Under the pieces are notes generated by a model. That model searched no databases. It saw only the letters and a program-made list of their open reading frames with translations, and was not told the DNA's origin. Position numbers and translations under genes: made by a program. 64,000 nucleotides of DNA from Tolypeutes matacus (lineage: Eukaryota; Chordata; Mammalia; Cingulata; Chlamyphoridae), in contig JAKSZT010053764.1 in the NCBI GenBank assembly GCA_026826555.1, positions 30,978,413 to 31,042,412 on the forward strand, written 5' to 3'. Below are positions 23,621 to 33,632 of this stretch, one piece after another. Positions within the stretch are counted from its first letter, which is position 1, and every line of letters starts with the position of its first letter.

Positions 23621-23855
23621 CTTCGTGGCCACCAAGCTGACAAGTTCTGGACTGGCAAAAAGGCCATTGGCCTGACTGGTTTCCTGTTGCTCCTATGATG
23701 TTAGCGGTTTTTCCACTAAAGGGGGTGATGGGGGTTGTGACCACAGAATATTTAGTGCCAGTGTCTACCATGAAAGTCATTGGTTGGCCCACAGTCAAAA
23801 ACTTGTATTTTGACTGTGGGCTCATGGGGGCCAAGTTCCAGTGAGCTGGTCGCAC
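23562..23855 (-). pseudogene. pro: Retroviral aspartic protease remnant
   Basis: A 97-residue open stretch with the flap-and-core layout of retroviral proteases: TVGQPMTFMVDTGTKYSVV (catalytic triplet DTG at 23757-23765), ANIIGATGNQ and the closing PLFGRD. The residue after DTG is Thr where Ala or Ser is usual. The stretch is open but in a different frame from nucleocapsid and most of pol. Confidence 0.88.
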
Positions 23856-25277
23856 CTATTTGGAATCGAGTCCTGCCAGCCTGATCTGGTGGTTCTGGGG
23901 CTCAGGTCAGTATTTTTCCCTTTGGGGAAGTTCCCTTCATGTGCCCGTTTCTTTTGGGGGCACTCATTTTTCCAGTGTCCACTTTCTTTGCAGTAGGCGC
24001 ATTGGTCTCTGGCCAGGGGCACCCTCTTGGTGCTTGTCTCCCCTTTTCAAGGTGGCTCTCCTTGTTTGGTGGGGTCAGGATTTCCCAAGGCTGCTGCCAG
24101 CTGGGAAGCTTGATGTTTCATTCACTTTTTGCCTCCTGTTTGGCGATTTCGTCCCCGTTGATGAACAGTTTATTGGTGACCTCAAGGAGTTGAGAGATGT
24201 TCATGCCCACGAACCGTCCTAATTTCTGGAACTTTCTCAATGTCTGATGCTGCCTGTGCAACAAAGGCAGCATTCTCCATTCTCTGGTTCTCCAGAGCCT
24301 CTGGGTCAAAAGGGGTGTATATTCTGAAGGCCTTGCAAAAGCCCAGAGATTTTTTGGGCTTTTGAGTGACTAAAGTTGTCTTTGTCATATTTGTGGGTCG
24401 TTTTGCCCCTTCTCGGACCCCTCGAAAGAGCGCTTCCCGATATTGCTGGAGTGCAGCCCGTCCCTGATCAGTGTTGAAGTCCCAGTTCGGTTGGACCTCT
24501 GGTGCCGCCTCTCATGCCCAATCCTCCAAGTTTAAGACACAGTAGGGGCCTGCTCCTGCAGCCACTTTTGGGCTTTTGTCAGAATCCATCGTCTCTCCTC
24601 CATATTAAACAAAGTCAGGAGGAGTTGGTGGCAGTCATCCCAAGTGGGACAATGGATTTGGAAAATGGATTCCATGAGATTAATAAGGGCCTGGGGCTTT
24701 TCTGAGTAGGAAGGGGTGTGGTGCTTCCAGTTTAAGAGGTCTGTAGTTGTGAAGGGCTGGTAGTACAAAATAGGCTTCCCGGGTCGGATGGTCCCATCCT
24801 CGCCAATCTGGGCTGGACCCTGTATCTCACGGAGGGGCATCTGTAACGTGGGTTGTGCTGACCGGAGCCTCCTTGCTATTGGGTTCCAGGGCTTACTTCA
24901 GAGGCGGTCGATGGTTCTGGAGAGACTGAAGCTGGGGGTGTTTCTGGGAGATCTGCCTGCACTACTGTGCTAGGAGTAGGGGAGGCTAGAGCTGCTGGAG
25001 CATTTGGTAGGAGTGGTGGGTCTTCTTCCGGGGATCTTTGATGAATGGCCGGTTTCCAGGGCCCCATTCCTTGCGCAACTAAGACCCTGCTCTGTCCTTT
25101 TTTCCCAACGCAGAGTTGAACCCAAGGGGGCAGAGTCTGGGCTATTTCTAACCAAGAGTTGATGTAGGGAAACTGATCGGGATGGCCTGGAGTTCCTGTG
25201 ACAACCAGCCACACTGCGTGGACCTGGGCTACATCTAGGATCCCTTCTGATGGCCAGTCAATGTTAAAGTGGACCAC
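23822..25277 (-). pseudogene. gag: gag remnant (MA, CA, NC)
   Basis: Three blocks in changing frames. Matrix plus Pro-rich linker at 24876-25277 (starts MVHFNIDWPSEG; PPWVQLCVGKKGQ). The capsid N-terminal part at 24532-24840 (LYNWK-like LLNWKHHTPSYSEKPQAL and PTWDDCHQLL) and the capsid C-terminal part at 24118-24388, with the homology region around FRIYTPFDPEALENQRM. Nucleocapsid at 23822-24022 has one zinc knuckle, CAYCKESGHWKNEC (CX2CX4HX4C, 23960-24001). One knuckle fits gammaretroviruses. Frame changes between blocks make it non-coding as a whole. Confidence 0.92.
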
Positions 25278-25986
25278 TCTAATTCACACAGGGTTCGGAG
25301 GGTGCCGGGGTTCATCCAGACGCCATAATCTCCAGAAAAGCCCTTTTAAAACTCTTAAGCATGCAGTCTAAGACAGTGGGTTTTAACTGTGATGAACCTA
25401 TACCCTGTGTTGGTGGCTCAAGGAAGGGTTTGCCTCTTCTGAGGCTACTCAGATGCCCGCCTGTCCGCGTCTCTCATGAGAACTTCGGCTCGTTATCTTA
25501 GCTACCCAGGCAGAGTTCAGGTGGGCCGTTATGCCGTATGATGTAGCCTCAGAAAACAGGTTAGGGCCCACTCAGGCTCCATAGCACAGGCCGTGGAGTC
25601 ACAGACTGGAATAACAGAGGCAGGCCTCTGTCATCCTCATTCACCCACGCAATTGCTCAGAGATTATGCAGTCCCTTCCCAGGGTCTGCCCTATTCGGTG
25701 GTCTCGATATTCGAGACTGGGAGGTGATCAGTCTCCCCTTCCATCTGGAGATGAGCCTGACGAGGACTTGGCACCCGGGGCCTTACCCTTCCGGAGTCTT
25801 CTGGCACTGTTCAGTCCGCCTCCCCACTGAGTCAGGCCAGGGGGTGGGGGCATGGCCCGCAGGGACTGCCTCAGAAGGAGGTCCCTTTAAGAGGATGGAT
25901 GGCGCCTACCTTGTTTGTTAAGAGATTGCCGTTGGCCGTGCCCATCAGCCCCAAGCCGGAGGCACAATGGGCCTACTTGGTTGGGT
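25278..25986 (-). other. Proviral leader between primer site and gag
   Basis: About 700 bases, GC-richer than the surrounding L1, with no long frame on the proviral strand. It is expected to hold the splice donor and packaging region; I could not point to either. Confidence 0.5.
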
Positions 25987-26004
25987 TTCCAGGTCAGGGA
26001 ACCA
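25987..26004 (-). promoter_or_regulatory. Primer binding site, tRNA-Glu type
   Basis: Two bases inside the 5' LTR, the minus strand reads TGGTTCCCTGACCTGGAA. This complements the 3' end of a mammalian tRNA-Glu(CTC) with about one mismatch. HERV-E elements use the same primer (established knowledge). Confidence 0.8.
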
Positions 26005-26075
26005 AATGTTGTGGCAGATGAATCTTAGACGATGAGAAACCCAAATGTGCACTCAGAGAGATGGAGGAACAAAGT

Positions 26076-26081
26076 TTTATT
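26076..26081 (-). terminator. AATAAA polyadenylation signal in the 5' LTR
   Basis: AATAAA on the minus strand inside the LTR, mirrored at 18223-18228 in the 3' LTR. It marks the R region. Confidence 0.7.
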
Positions 26082-26147
26082 ACATGTGGGCCCAGGGGAG
26101 CATCAAGTCTCCAAAAAATCTGAGCCCTGAGTCTTGGCTTTCATGAG

Positions 26148-26155
26148 TTTATATA
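26148..26155 (-). promoter_or_regulatory. TATA box of the 5' LTR
   Basis: TATATAAA on the minus strand, about 70 bases upstream of the LTR polyadenylation signal. It would direct transcription antisense to VPS13A. Activity is not shown by sequence. Confidence 0.65.
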
Positions 26156-27049
26156 GGAACTTTACGTGGGCAAATTCCTAAGCAAGTGGGCAAATTCCTA
26201 AGTAAGTGGCAGACGGGGGTTACAAAAGCAGAAGATGCTAGTTTAGCTTATCTTCCTAAAGCAGAGGGCTTTTAGGGAGGAAAGGAGTCATTATCTATTT
26301 AAAATTGTAAATTTCAGTTGAAAGGGGCAGGTGAGGAGTGCTTATCTTCTTAAAGATGTGGATTCCTGGGAGAAAGGGATGAGGGTTGCTTATCTTTCTA
26401 AAGCTGTGGGTTTCTGCTGAGGGGGTTCGGGCTGCAGCACTTTCTTCATCAATACATTTAGATTTATTATCCATTTTGAGTTAATTTTTGTGTGTGGTAT
26501 GAGGTAGTGGTCCAACTTCATTCTTTTACATATGATACCCAGTTTCCCCAGCACCATTTGTCGAAAAGCCTATTATTTTCTCCACTGAATGATCTTGACA
26601 CCTTTGTTGAAAATCAGTTGACCATAGATGTATGGATTTTATTGTTGGATTCCCAATTCTGTTCCATTGGCTTTATCTGTCCTGCCAGTACTACACAGTC
26701 TTGATAACTGTAATTTTGTAGTAGCTTTTGAATTTGGGAACTGTGAGTCCAACTTTGTTCTTTTTCAAGATTGTGTTGGCTATTTTGAGTACCTTGATCT
26801 TCCATATAAATTTTGGCATTAATTTGTCCATTTCTGTAAGAAAAAAAAAAAAAAATGCCAACAGGGATTTTGATATGGATTGTTTCATTGAATCTTTAGA
26901 TTAATTTTAGGGATATTGCTAATTTAACATTAAGTCTTCCAATCCATGAACATTGGCTATCTTTCCATTTATTTAGGTTTTCATTAATATTTCAGCCATA
27001 TTTAGTAGTTTTCAGAGTATAAGTTTTACACTTATTTGGTTACATTTAC

Positions 27050-27518
27050 TCTTTTTTTTTTAAAGATTTATTTTTCAATTTATATCCCCCCCTCCCTGGT
27101 TGTTTTTTGCACTTCCTGTCTGCTCTCTGTGTCCATTTGCTGTGTGTTCTTCTATGTCTGCTTGTCTTCTCTTTCGGCAGCACTGGGAACTGTTCCTGGG
27201 ACCTTCTGGAGTGGGGGAGAGGTTCTCAATCTCTTGCGCCACCTCAGCTCCCTGGTCTGCTGCTTCTCTTATTGTCTCTCCTTGTTGTGTCATCTTGCTG
27301 CACCAGCTCTCCATGCGGGCCAACATTCCTGCGAGGGCCAGCACTCCTGCGCGGGCCAGCATTCCATGCAGGCCAACACTGTGCGTGGGTCAGCTCTCCA
27401 CGTGGGCCATCCTGCTGCGCGGACCAGCTTGCCTTCACCAGAAGGCCCCGGGAATTGAACCCTGGGCTTCCTATATGGTAGATGAGAGCCCAATCATTTA
27501 AGCCACTTCCACTTCCTG
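27050..27518 (-). mobile_element. Dimeric tRNA-derived SINE with internal minisatellite
   Basis: Poly-T (27052-27060), a first tRNA-like module at about 27175-27255, a spacer, and a second module ending at 27518 (aaggccccgggaattgaaccctgggcttcctatatgg). The L1 target ttacatttactcttt / ttatatttactcttt flanks it. A GC-rich array of 18-20 base units lies at about 27310-27425. Confidence 0.8.
27310..27425 (-). repeat. Minisatellite-like array inside a SINE
   Basis: About five imperfect units of gcgggccagcattcct type (gcgggccaacattcctgcga, gggccagcactcctgcgc, gggccagcattccatgca, ...) in the spacer between two tRNA-like modules. It is very GC-rich compared with the intron. Confidence 0.72.
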
Positions 27519-28324
27519 TTATATTTACTCTTTAAGAATTTAATTGTTCTTGATGTTATTAAAAATGGAACTGTTTTCTTAATTTCATTTTTGGATTGTT
27601 CATTGCAAGTGCTTTGAAATACAATTTTTTTAATAAGAGTTTTTTTTTTTTTTAATAACAGTTTTAAGTTTACAGAAAAATTGCATGGCAAATACGGTGA
27701 GTTCCCATATGCTTCTCTACCACCTCTCACCTACCAGTCTGCTCAGTTTCCCTGTTCTTACTGTATTGCATTTGTTACAATGTTGATATATCATTTTTAA
27801 CTTAAGGCCCATAGTTTATGTTAGGGTTTACTCTCTTTGTTGTAGAGCTAGATGCTTTTTGTCTATTTTGTTAAAACTACAGTGTCTTCATTTCTGTAGT
27901 TTTATAGTAAGGCTTGAAGTTGAGGAGTGTCAGCCCTCCCAACTTTTTTCTTTTTCAGTATTATGTAAACTACTCTGGGTCTTTCACCTTTCAATATAAA
28001 CTTTAGAATCACTTTGTCAATATTCAGAATAACTTGCTGAAATTTTGACAGGGATTATGTTAAATGTATAGATCATGTTGGGAAGAACTGACATCTTCAC
28101 GATTTTGAATCTTCCTGTCCGTGAATGTTGACTATCTCTCTATAAATGTAGATTATTTGATTTTTTAAAATCAGAGGTTTGTAGCTTTCCTCATTTAGAT
28201 CTTGAATATATTTTGTTAGATTTATACCTAAGTATTTCATATTTTTAGTGCTAATGTACATGGTTCATTGTTTCAAATTTCCAATTCCAGCTGTTCATTG
28301 TTGGAATGTAGGAAAGCAATTGAC

Positions 28325-28478
28325 TTTTTTTTTTTTTTTTTTTTCTCGTGACAGATTTATTTATTTATTTTTTTTCTTTTTTTTTTTTATTATGGGTAAA
28401 AATCAAAATTCTCACAATACATACAAACATTTGCATAATGGTATATAAATATATGTGCATATATGTGTATTTGCTTAC
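28325..28478 (-). mobile_element. Short unassigned retroposon with poly(T) left end
   Basis: Target-site copies aagcaattgac at 28314-28324 and 28479-28489 bound a 154-base insertion that starts with about 20 T and ends atatgtgtatttgcttac. The last 21 bases recur at 52882-52902, also behind a poly-T run. No tRNA module is seen. Confidence 0.65.
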
Positions 28479-28711
28479 AAGCAATTGACTTTTGTATGTT
28501 CACCTCATATCCTGTAACCTTGCTTTAATTGCTTATTAGTTTCAGTGTGTTGACTTTTTTGTATTTTCACATAGACTATCATTTTCTGCAAACAAAGATA
28601 GTTTTATTTCTTCCTTCTTAATCTGCGTACTTTTTATTTCCTTTTCTTGTTTAATTGTATTAGCCAGGATTTTCTAGTATGTTTTGAATATGAGTGGCAA
28701 GAAGGGGCATC

Positions 28712-29212
28712 CATTCCTTGTTCCCTGTTTTAGTTTCCTTAGATACTCCAGCAGATACCATGCAACAGGTTAGCTTGAACAGTGGGGATTTATTAGCTCA
28801 CTGTTTTGAGGCTGGGAAAAAGTCCAAATCAAGGCAACATCAAGGTGATGCTTTCTTCACGAAGACTGGCATTCTGCGGTTGGCACCCAGCAATACTTGA
28901 TCCTTGGGTCCTTTGTCACATGGTAGTATACATGGCAGCCTCTACTGACCTCACCTTTCTCTTCCAGGTTCTGTTGAATTTCAGTTTCTTGCTTCCTGTG
29001 GCTTTTTTCTCCTCTGTCTGAATTTCATTTCACTTATAAAGGACTCCAGCAGTAGGATTAAGGCTTGTCCTAATTGAGGTGGGCTACAGATTTACTGAAG
29101 TTATCCTTGTCAAAAGGTGCTATTTTTACAATGGGTTCACACCTACAGGAATGGATTAGTTTTAAGAACATTTTTCTGTGGTGCATACAGGTCCAAACCT
29201 TCACACTATCTT
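28712..29212 (-). repeat. Interspersed repeat, family not recognised
   Basis: A 500-base block (starts ctgttttagtttccttagat; includes ggggatttattagctcactg and tggcacccagcaatacttga) interrupts L1. It has the look of a dispersed mammalian non-autonomous or LTR repeat. Its direction is uncertain. Confidence 0.5.
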
Positions 29213-29725
29213 AGGGGGATGTATCTAGTTTCTCACCATTAAGTTTGATGTTAGCTCTAGGATTCATCACTGAAACCATTTTGGCTTGATTTTTTCTGTT
29301 TTGGAAGATTATTAAATTATTGAGTCTATTTCTTTAATAATAGAGGCTCATTAAAATTTTCTGTTTCTTCTAGGTAAATTTTCTTAGATTGTGCCTTTTA
29401 AGGTATTCTTTATCTCATCTGTGTTGTCAGATTTGTGGGTAAATAGTTCATAATATTATTTTCTTTATCTTTTATTTTTTTTATTTTTTATTTTTTTTTA
29501 CCGGGAGGTCCCAGGGATCGAACCCGGGTCCCTCCATGTGGGAGACGGACGCCCAACCAGTTGAGCCACATCCGACCCCTCTTTATCTTTTAATGTTCCA
29601 TGGATCAGTAGTGATGTCCCCACTTCCATTTCTGAAATTAGTAAATTATCTTCTCTCCTTTTTTCTTTTTAGCCTGGCTAGTAGTTTATCAATTTTACTG
29701 ATATGTTCAAAGAACCAGCTTTTTG

Positions 29726-29757
<32 letters not shown>

Positions 29758-30530
29758 TATTTAATTAGAGAAGTTTTAGGTTTACAGAAAAATCATGCAG
29801 ACAAATAGAGCTCCCATATACACTCTTCTTCCCATTTTAGCACTTGGTATTAGTGTGGTACCTTTGTTACAATTAAGGAACAAATATTATAATTGTAATA
29901 TTCACTTTTGTACTATTAACTGTTGTCCTTTGTTTATATTAGGGATCACTATGTTATACAGACCTTTTTTTTTTTTTAAGTTTTAATTCTAATAATACAT
30001 ATACAACCTAAAATTTCCATTTTAATGACTTCCAGGTATACAATTTGTGGTATTAATTACATTCACAATCTTGTGCTACCATCACCACTGTCCATTACCA
30101 AAACGTTTTCATCACCCCAAATAGAAATTCTGTACCAATTAAGACTTAACTCCCCATTCTCTTCCCCCACCCTGTCCCCTGGTAACCTGTATTCTAGGTT
30201 CTGATTTGCATATTTTAATTAATTTATATAAACAAGATCAGACAATATTTTTCCTTTTATATCTGGCTTATTTCATTCAACATGATCATGTCTTCCAGGT
30301 TCATCCATGTTTTAGCACATATTAGAAGTTCCAGAAGTTGGCTCTTTTTATGACTGAATACTATTCCATTGTATATGTATATCACAGTTTGTTTATCCAT
30401 TCATCGGTTGATGGACTCTTGGGTTCCATCTCTCATTTGGCAATTGTGAATAATATTGCTGTGAATGTCACTGTGCTAGTATCTGTTTGAGTCCCTACTT
30501 TCAATTCTTTTGGTTATCTACAACAAAATT
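29213..30530 (-). mobile_element. L1 fragments including a 3' UTR, antisense
   Basis: ORF2-type sequence up to about 29725, then a simple A/TA run (29726-29760), then antisense L1 3' sequence (ttaggtttacagaaaaatca; cattaccaaaacgttttcat; ctattccattgtatatgtat) to about 30530. Confidence 0.78.
29491..29578 (-). mobile_element. Short monomeric tRNA-derived SINE
   Basis: Only the tRNA-like head is present: gggaggtcccagggatcgaacccgggtccctccatgtgggag on +, with the B-box inside. Target copies tctttatctttta flank it (about 29463-29475 and 29579-29591). Confidence 0.82.
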
Positions 30531-32880
30531 TTTTTGAAATATTTTCTCAGAGGTTACTTTAAGGCTTACGATATATCTTAACATTTTAAAGTCTATTTTT
30601 GATTTGTTCTTATTTAACTTATGTAAGATATAGAAGCTTTACTCATATGTGGTTTCATTCCCTCTCTCCTTTTTTGTGCTGTTATTGTTATATGTTTTAA
30701 ATTGTTATAGCCCACCAAATAGATTGTTACAGTTGTTACCTTACATAATCTTATGCTTTTTAAATAAGCTAAGAAAGGAGAGCAAAAATATGTTGTTCAT
30801 TTGTTTCTTTAATATTAACCTTCTTACTTACCAATTTTGGTACTTTTCATTTCTTCCTGTAGATTTGAATTCAATCTGCTGTCATTTCCTTACTCCAGTA
30901 TAACCGAGTTCCCACCCTTCTTTGTTTTTTTAAATTATTTAATATATTACCTTTCTATATATTATGGACTCCAAAATATTTTTCCTGTCCCTTTTCTCTC
31001 TCCTCTTGATTTTTCCTTTATGTCCATGTTGGTACACTTAATGGTGTCCCACATTTCTCTGAGCTCTGTTTATTAATCTTCATTATTTTTTTATTCTCTT
31101 CTTCAGATTGCATAATCTCTGTTGCTCTATCTTTGAGTTTGTTGGTTCTTTCATTTGCCAGGTCAGATTTACTGTTGAGCCTTTCTAGAGCATTTTACAC
31201 CTCATTTTTTGTACTTTTCAACTCTGGAATTTACATTTTAAAAAATATTACTATCTCTTTATTGATATTATCTGTTTGATAAGTCATTGTTATTATGCTT
31301 TTATTTAAACCTTTAAACATAGATTCTTTTCATACTTTGATGGTATTTATAATAAATGCTTTGAAGTCTTTATCTGTTCAGTCCAGCATTGGGCCTAATT
31401 GTCAGTCTCCTTTGTCTGCTTTTTTCCCTGTGTATGAGTCACACTTTCTGTTTCTTTGTATGTCTTCTAATATTGTGTTCAGAACAGGATATTTTAGATT
31501 ACATAGTGTAGCAGTTCTGGCTAATTCCTACTCACCCATCCTAGGGCTTGTTGTTTGTTTTGGTTGGTTGTTTATATTAGTGACTGACTGGACTAATTCT
31601 TTGAAGTGTATTTCCCTAATGTGTTACATCCTCTGATGTCCCTGCTTAAATTTTTCATGGTTTTTATCTTTTTTTACCCTGCCTTCCTGGAGGGTGCCAC
31701 TGTGTTAGCATAAGTCACTTATTGGTCAAAGCCCCTCTGAGCTGTCAGGATTTTCATACCTTCCATTGGATCTGTATATGGTTTGGAGACTGATTTCACT
31801 GTTCAGAGAGTTTATGATTTTGCCCTATATTCAGTCAGGGAATAGGAGCCCAGAAGTTCCCTCTCCTGTTTTTTCTGAAAGGTGTAGCTCTGGGCGTGTT
31901 CACAATCTTCTGGACCACTGGTAGGAATGAGTATGAATTTATTTAAATCCTATTTTCCTAGGAGTTGTCCCTGGGTTAGAGTAATTTATTTTTTAGTAAT
32001 TCATGAGAGGTTGTTTTTAAGAACCTTGAGTCAGCACGGTTTCTGCCTTTTGTTGATGGACTTGTGTGTGGCTTTTTAGGAATGACTTTTAAGTCTGCCC
32101 CTAGTCCCACTCTAATTGCTCCTCAGTGGGTACAGCCTAGAATGTTTACATAGCCTTTCTTCCCTGTGAGACGAGTGTGATTCCAAGGAGCCCTACTTGG
32201 CTGTCGTTTTCCATAGTTCTCTCTGTTTAACTTGTGGTTGGTCTGACATTTCACTGGTTACTAGTTTCATGGAGCCACCAACTCCCTCCCAGTTCCATGC
32301 TACCAAGATCTCCATGTTTGCAACAACACCTTTAGACATAACCTTCTCCATGTCAGTCCCCTGTGGTATAACTGAGTCTTTTGAGCCTGCTTTTATTTTT
32401 GGCAGAACCTTAGTCCCACTGCATGGGATCTGCAGGCAAGGACAGTAGCCCACTTCTTCCAGAGTAACACCCCTGTTATACAAGCAGGCACTGGTGTTGT
32501 GGCGGTGGTGGTGATTGCCTGTTTTGTCATGGTTCTTCCTTCTTATGAGCAAATTGGGGGAGGGGCAGTCCTTCGTTTGCTGTGTACCCTGTATTAACAG
32601 CCTGTAACTGTTCCCTTACTCTTCAAGTGATAGTAGGGTGGGAAAAGTGAACCCCTGTCTTCTTGGCTGCACCTGCCTGGAATTGAGTTTCTGTAATATG
32701 CAGCTGGAATGGGGGGGGGGGATGAGAAATGTGGGGCGAAACTGTAGCCCTAGACTTGGAGCTGAGGGATGAAGGAGCTTCCACATTCATGGCTGCTTCC
32801 ACCTGGTATAGACCTTTCATTACACAGTGTTGGGGGTCAGGATGGGAGAAGGTTGTAGTTCAAATGCCACAGACTGTCCC
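30531..32880 (-). mobile_element. Old L1-like (5' half/UTR) sequence, probable
   Basis: The style matches antisense ancient L1 (gtctttatctgttcagtcca; ttctttgtatgtcttctaat; gtgcacacattttctgagct-like sequence). Beyond about 31660 the sequence is GC-richer and unassigned. The open frames at 31295-31636 (+) and 32193-32552 (-) show no known protein and lie in this repeat. Confidence 0.5.
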
Positions 32881-33244
32881 TTTTCTTATCAAGATTTAAT
32901 ACATTTTATTGAATAAATGTCTTTCTGCATGACCTTAGGTCAATTTTCAGAGACTATAATTTTCACCATTTGATTAACGTTAGATTTTTATCAGGAAGCA
33001 TAATTTACATTGGCTTTTTATTGCTTTTTTCTTACATAGAAATAAACCTGTGAGTAGGGTCTTTGTGCGTTAATCTATATCACTTCAGATGGAATAGTTG
33101 TATATTTTTTTAGATGTTAATGGAATGGAGTACCAGGAAATGCAAAGTGAAATTGTTTTCATTCATTTTTATTTTATCATTTTCAATTTGAAAAATGCTT
33201 TAAAATTTTGTTTGCTAATTTTTTTGCTATCTTTTTTTATGCAG

Positions 33245-33434
33245 ATTTGAAACCAAAATAGACTCATTTCATGTTACTGGCTCATCAGATAATTCAACAA
33301 AACCTCGCCTTCTGTCTTCATTGGATGGTACTACATCCCTCTTCCAGATTACATTTGAAATAAATCCATTAGATGAAACTGTTGATCAAAGGTGTATCCT
33401 AGAAGCCGAACCTTTAGAAATGATATATAATGCA
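33245..33434 (+). CDS. VPS13A: VPS13A exon (9th in window)
   Basis: A 190-base exon after tatgcag and before gtaagc. It completes the Lys codon split across the 22.6 kb intron and encodes FETKIDSFHVTG, then FQITFEINPLDETVDQRC. The join across the large intron is in frame, so the intervening provirus has not displaced the exon order. Confidence 0.96.
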
Positions 33435-33517
33435 GTAAGCATTTTTAAATTACCAAGTTTTAAAATTTCAGTTTGCTCTGAGTTTATATCTCATGTTAGT
33501 GATGCTTATTTTAACAG

Positions 33518-33632
33518 AGGACAGTCAATAATATAGTAGAGTTCTTCAGACCTCCAAAAGAGGTACATTTAGCACAACTGACTTCAGCGACTCTGACAAA
33601 ACTTGAAGAATTTCGTGATAAGACAGCAACAG
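33518..33632 (+). CDS. VPS13A: VPS13A exon (10th in window)
   Basis: A 115-base exon after ttaacag and before gtaaat, encoding RTVNNIVEFFRPPKEVHLAQ and a following TKLEEFRDKTAT segment. The preceding intron is only 83 bases, unusually short for this gene. Confidence 0.95.

Larger units (their letters stand above)
18154..26451 (-). mobile_element. Class I (gammaretrovirus-like) endogenous provirus, tRNA-Glu primed
   Basis: An 8.3 kb provirus on the minus strand. It has two LTRs (18154-18610 and 26007-26451) with TG...CA ends, a primer binding site next to the right (5') LTR, a polypurine tract next to the left (3') LTR, and gag, pro, pol and env in the standard order. The flanking four bases are ttac on the left and atac on the right, fitting a 4-bp target duplication with one later change. 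A single zinc knuckle, a CX6CC transmembrane subunit and a GPY-like integrase end point to class I. Stops and frameshifts break all genes. Paired LTRs differ at about 32 positions of about 440 by eye (about 7%). Confidence 0.95.
26007..26451 (-). repeat. 5' LTR of the provirus (445 bp)
   Basis: On the minus strand it runs TGATGAAGAAAGTGCTGCAG to ...CTGCCACAACA. It contains a TATATAAA box (26148-26155) and AATAAA (26076-26081) in the expected order, giving U3-R-U5. Compared with the 3' LTR it lacks a 16-base tandem copy of a gagaaaggg unit. Confidence 0.93.
17816..28710 (-). mobile_element. Old L1 ORF2 sequence, antisense, split by the provirus and SINEs
   Basis: Pieces at 17816-18153, 26452-27050, 27520-28320 and 28490-28710 fit antisense ORF2. 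The provirus cut a single L1: 18130-18153 (ggtttataattttagctttt..) continues at 26456 (catttagatttattatccat). The minus-strand frame at 26691-26888 holds KFIWK.KVLKIANTILKKNK. At 27636-27850 another L1 3' UTR-like segment is inserted. Confidence 0.82.
10659..33244 (+). other. 22.6 kb VPS13A intron made mainly of retroelements
   Basis: Bounded by donor gtaagt at 10659 and acceptor tatgcag at 33244. Splicing across it restores the Lys codon. The content is at least six L1 fragments, a full ERV, five SINE or SINE-like insertions and one other repeat. The stretch 10659-10950 and the last about 360 bases (32885-33244) show no recognised element. Confidence 0.85.

Noticed and set aside
23143..24222. 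Plus-strand open frames of 99-120 codons across the pol and gag region
   Set aside because: They are shadows of the minus-strand proviral genes, with no similarity of their own.
27310..27425. CRISPR-like array
   Set aside because: Units are contiguous, imperfect and without unique spacers, in a mammalian SINE; it is a minisatellite.
32193..32552. Minus-strand frame of 119 codons
   Set aside because: No known domain; it is in a GC-richer stretch of probable repeat in a VPS13A intron and has overlapping frames on the other strand.
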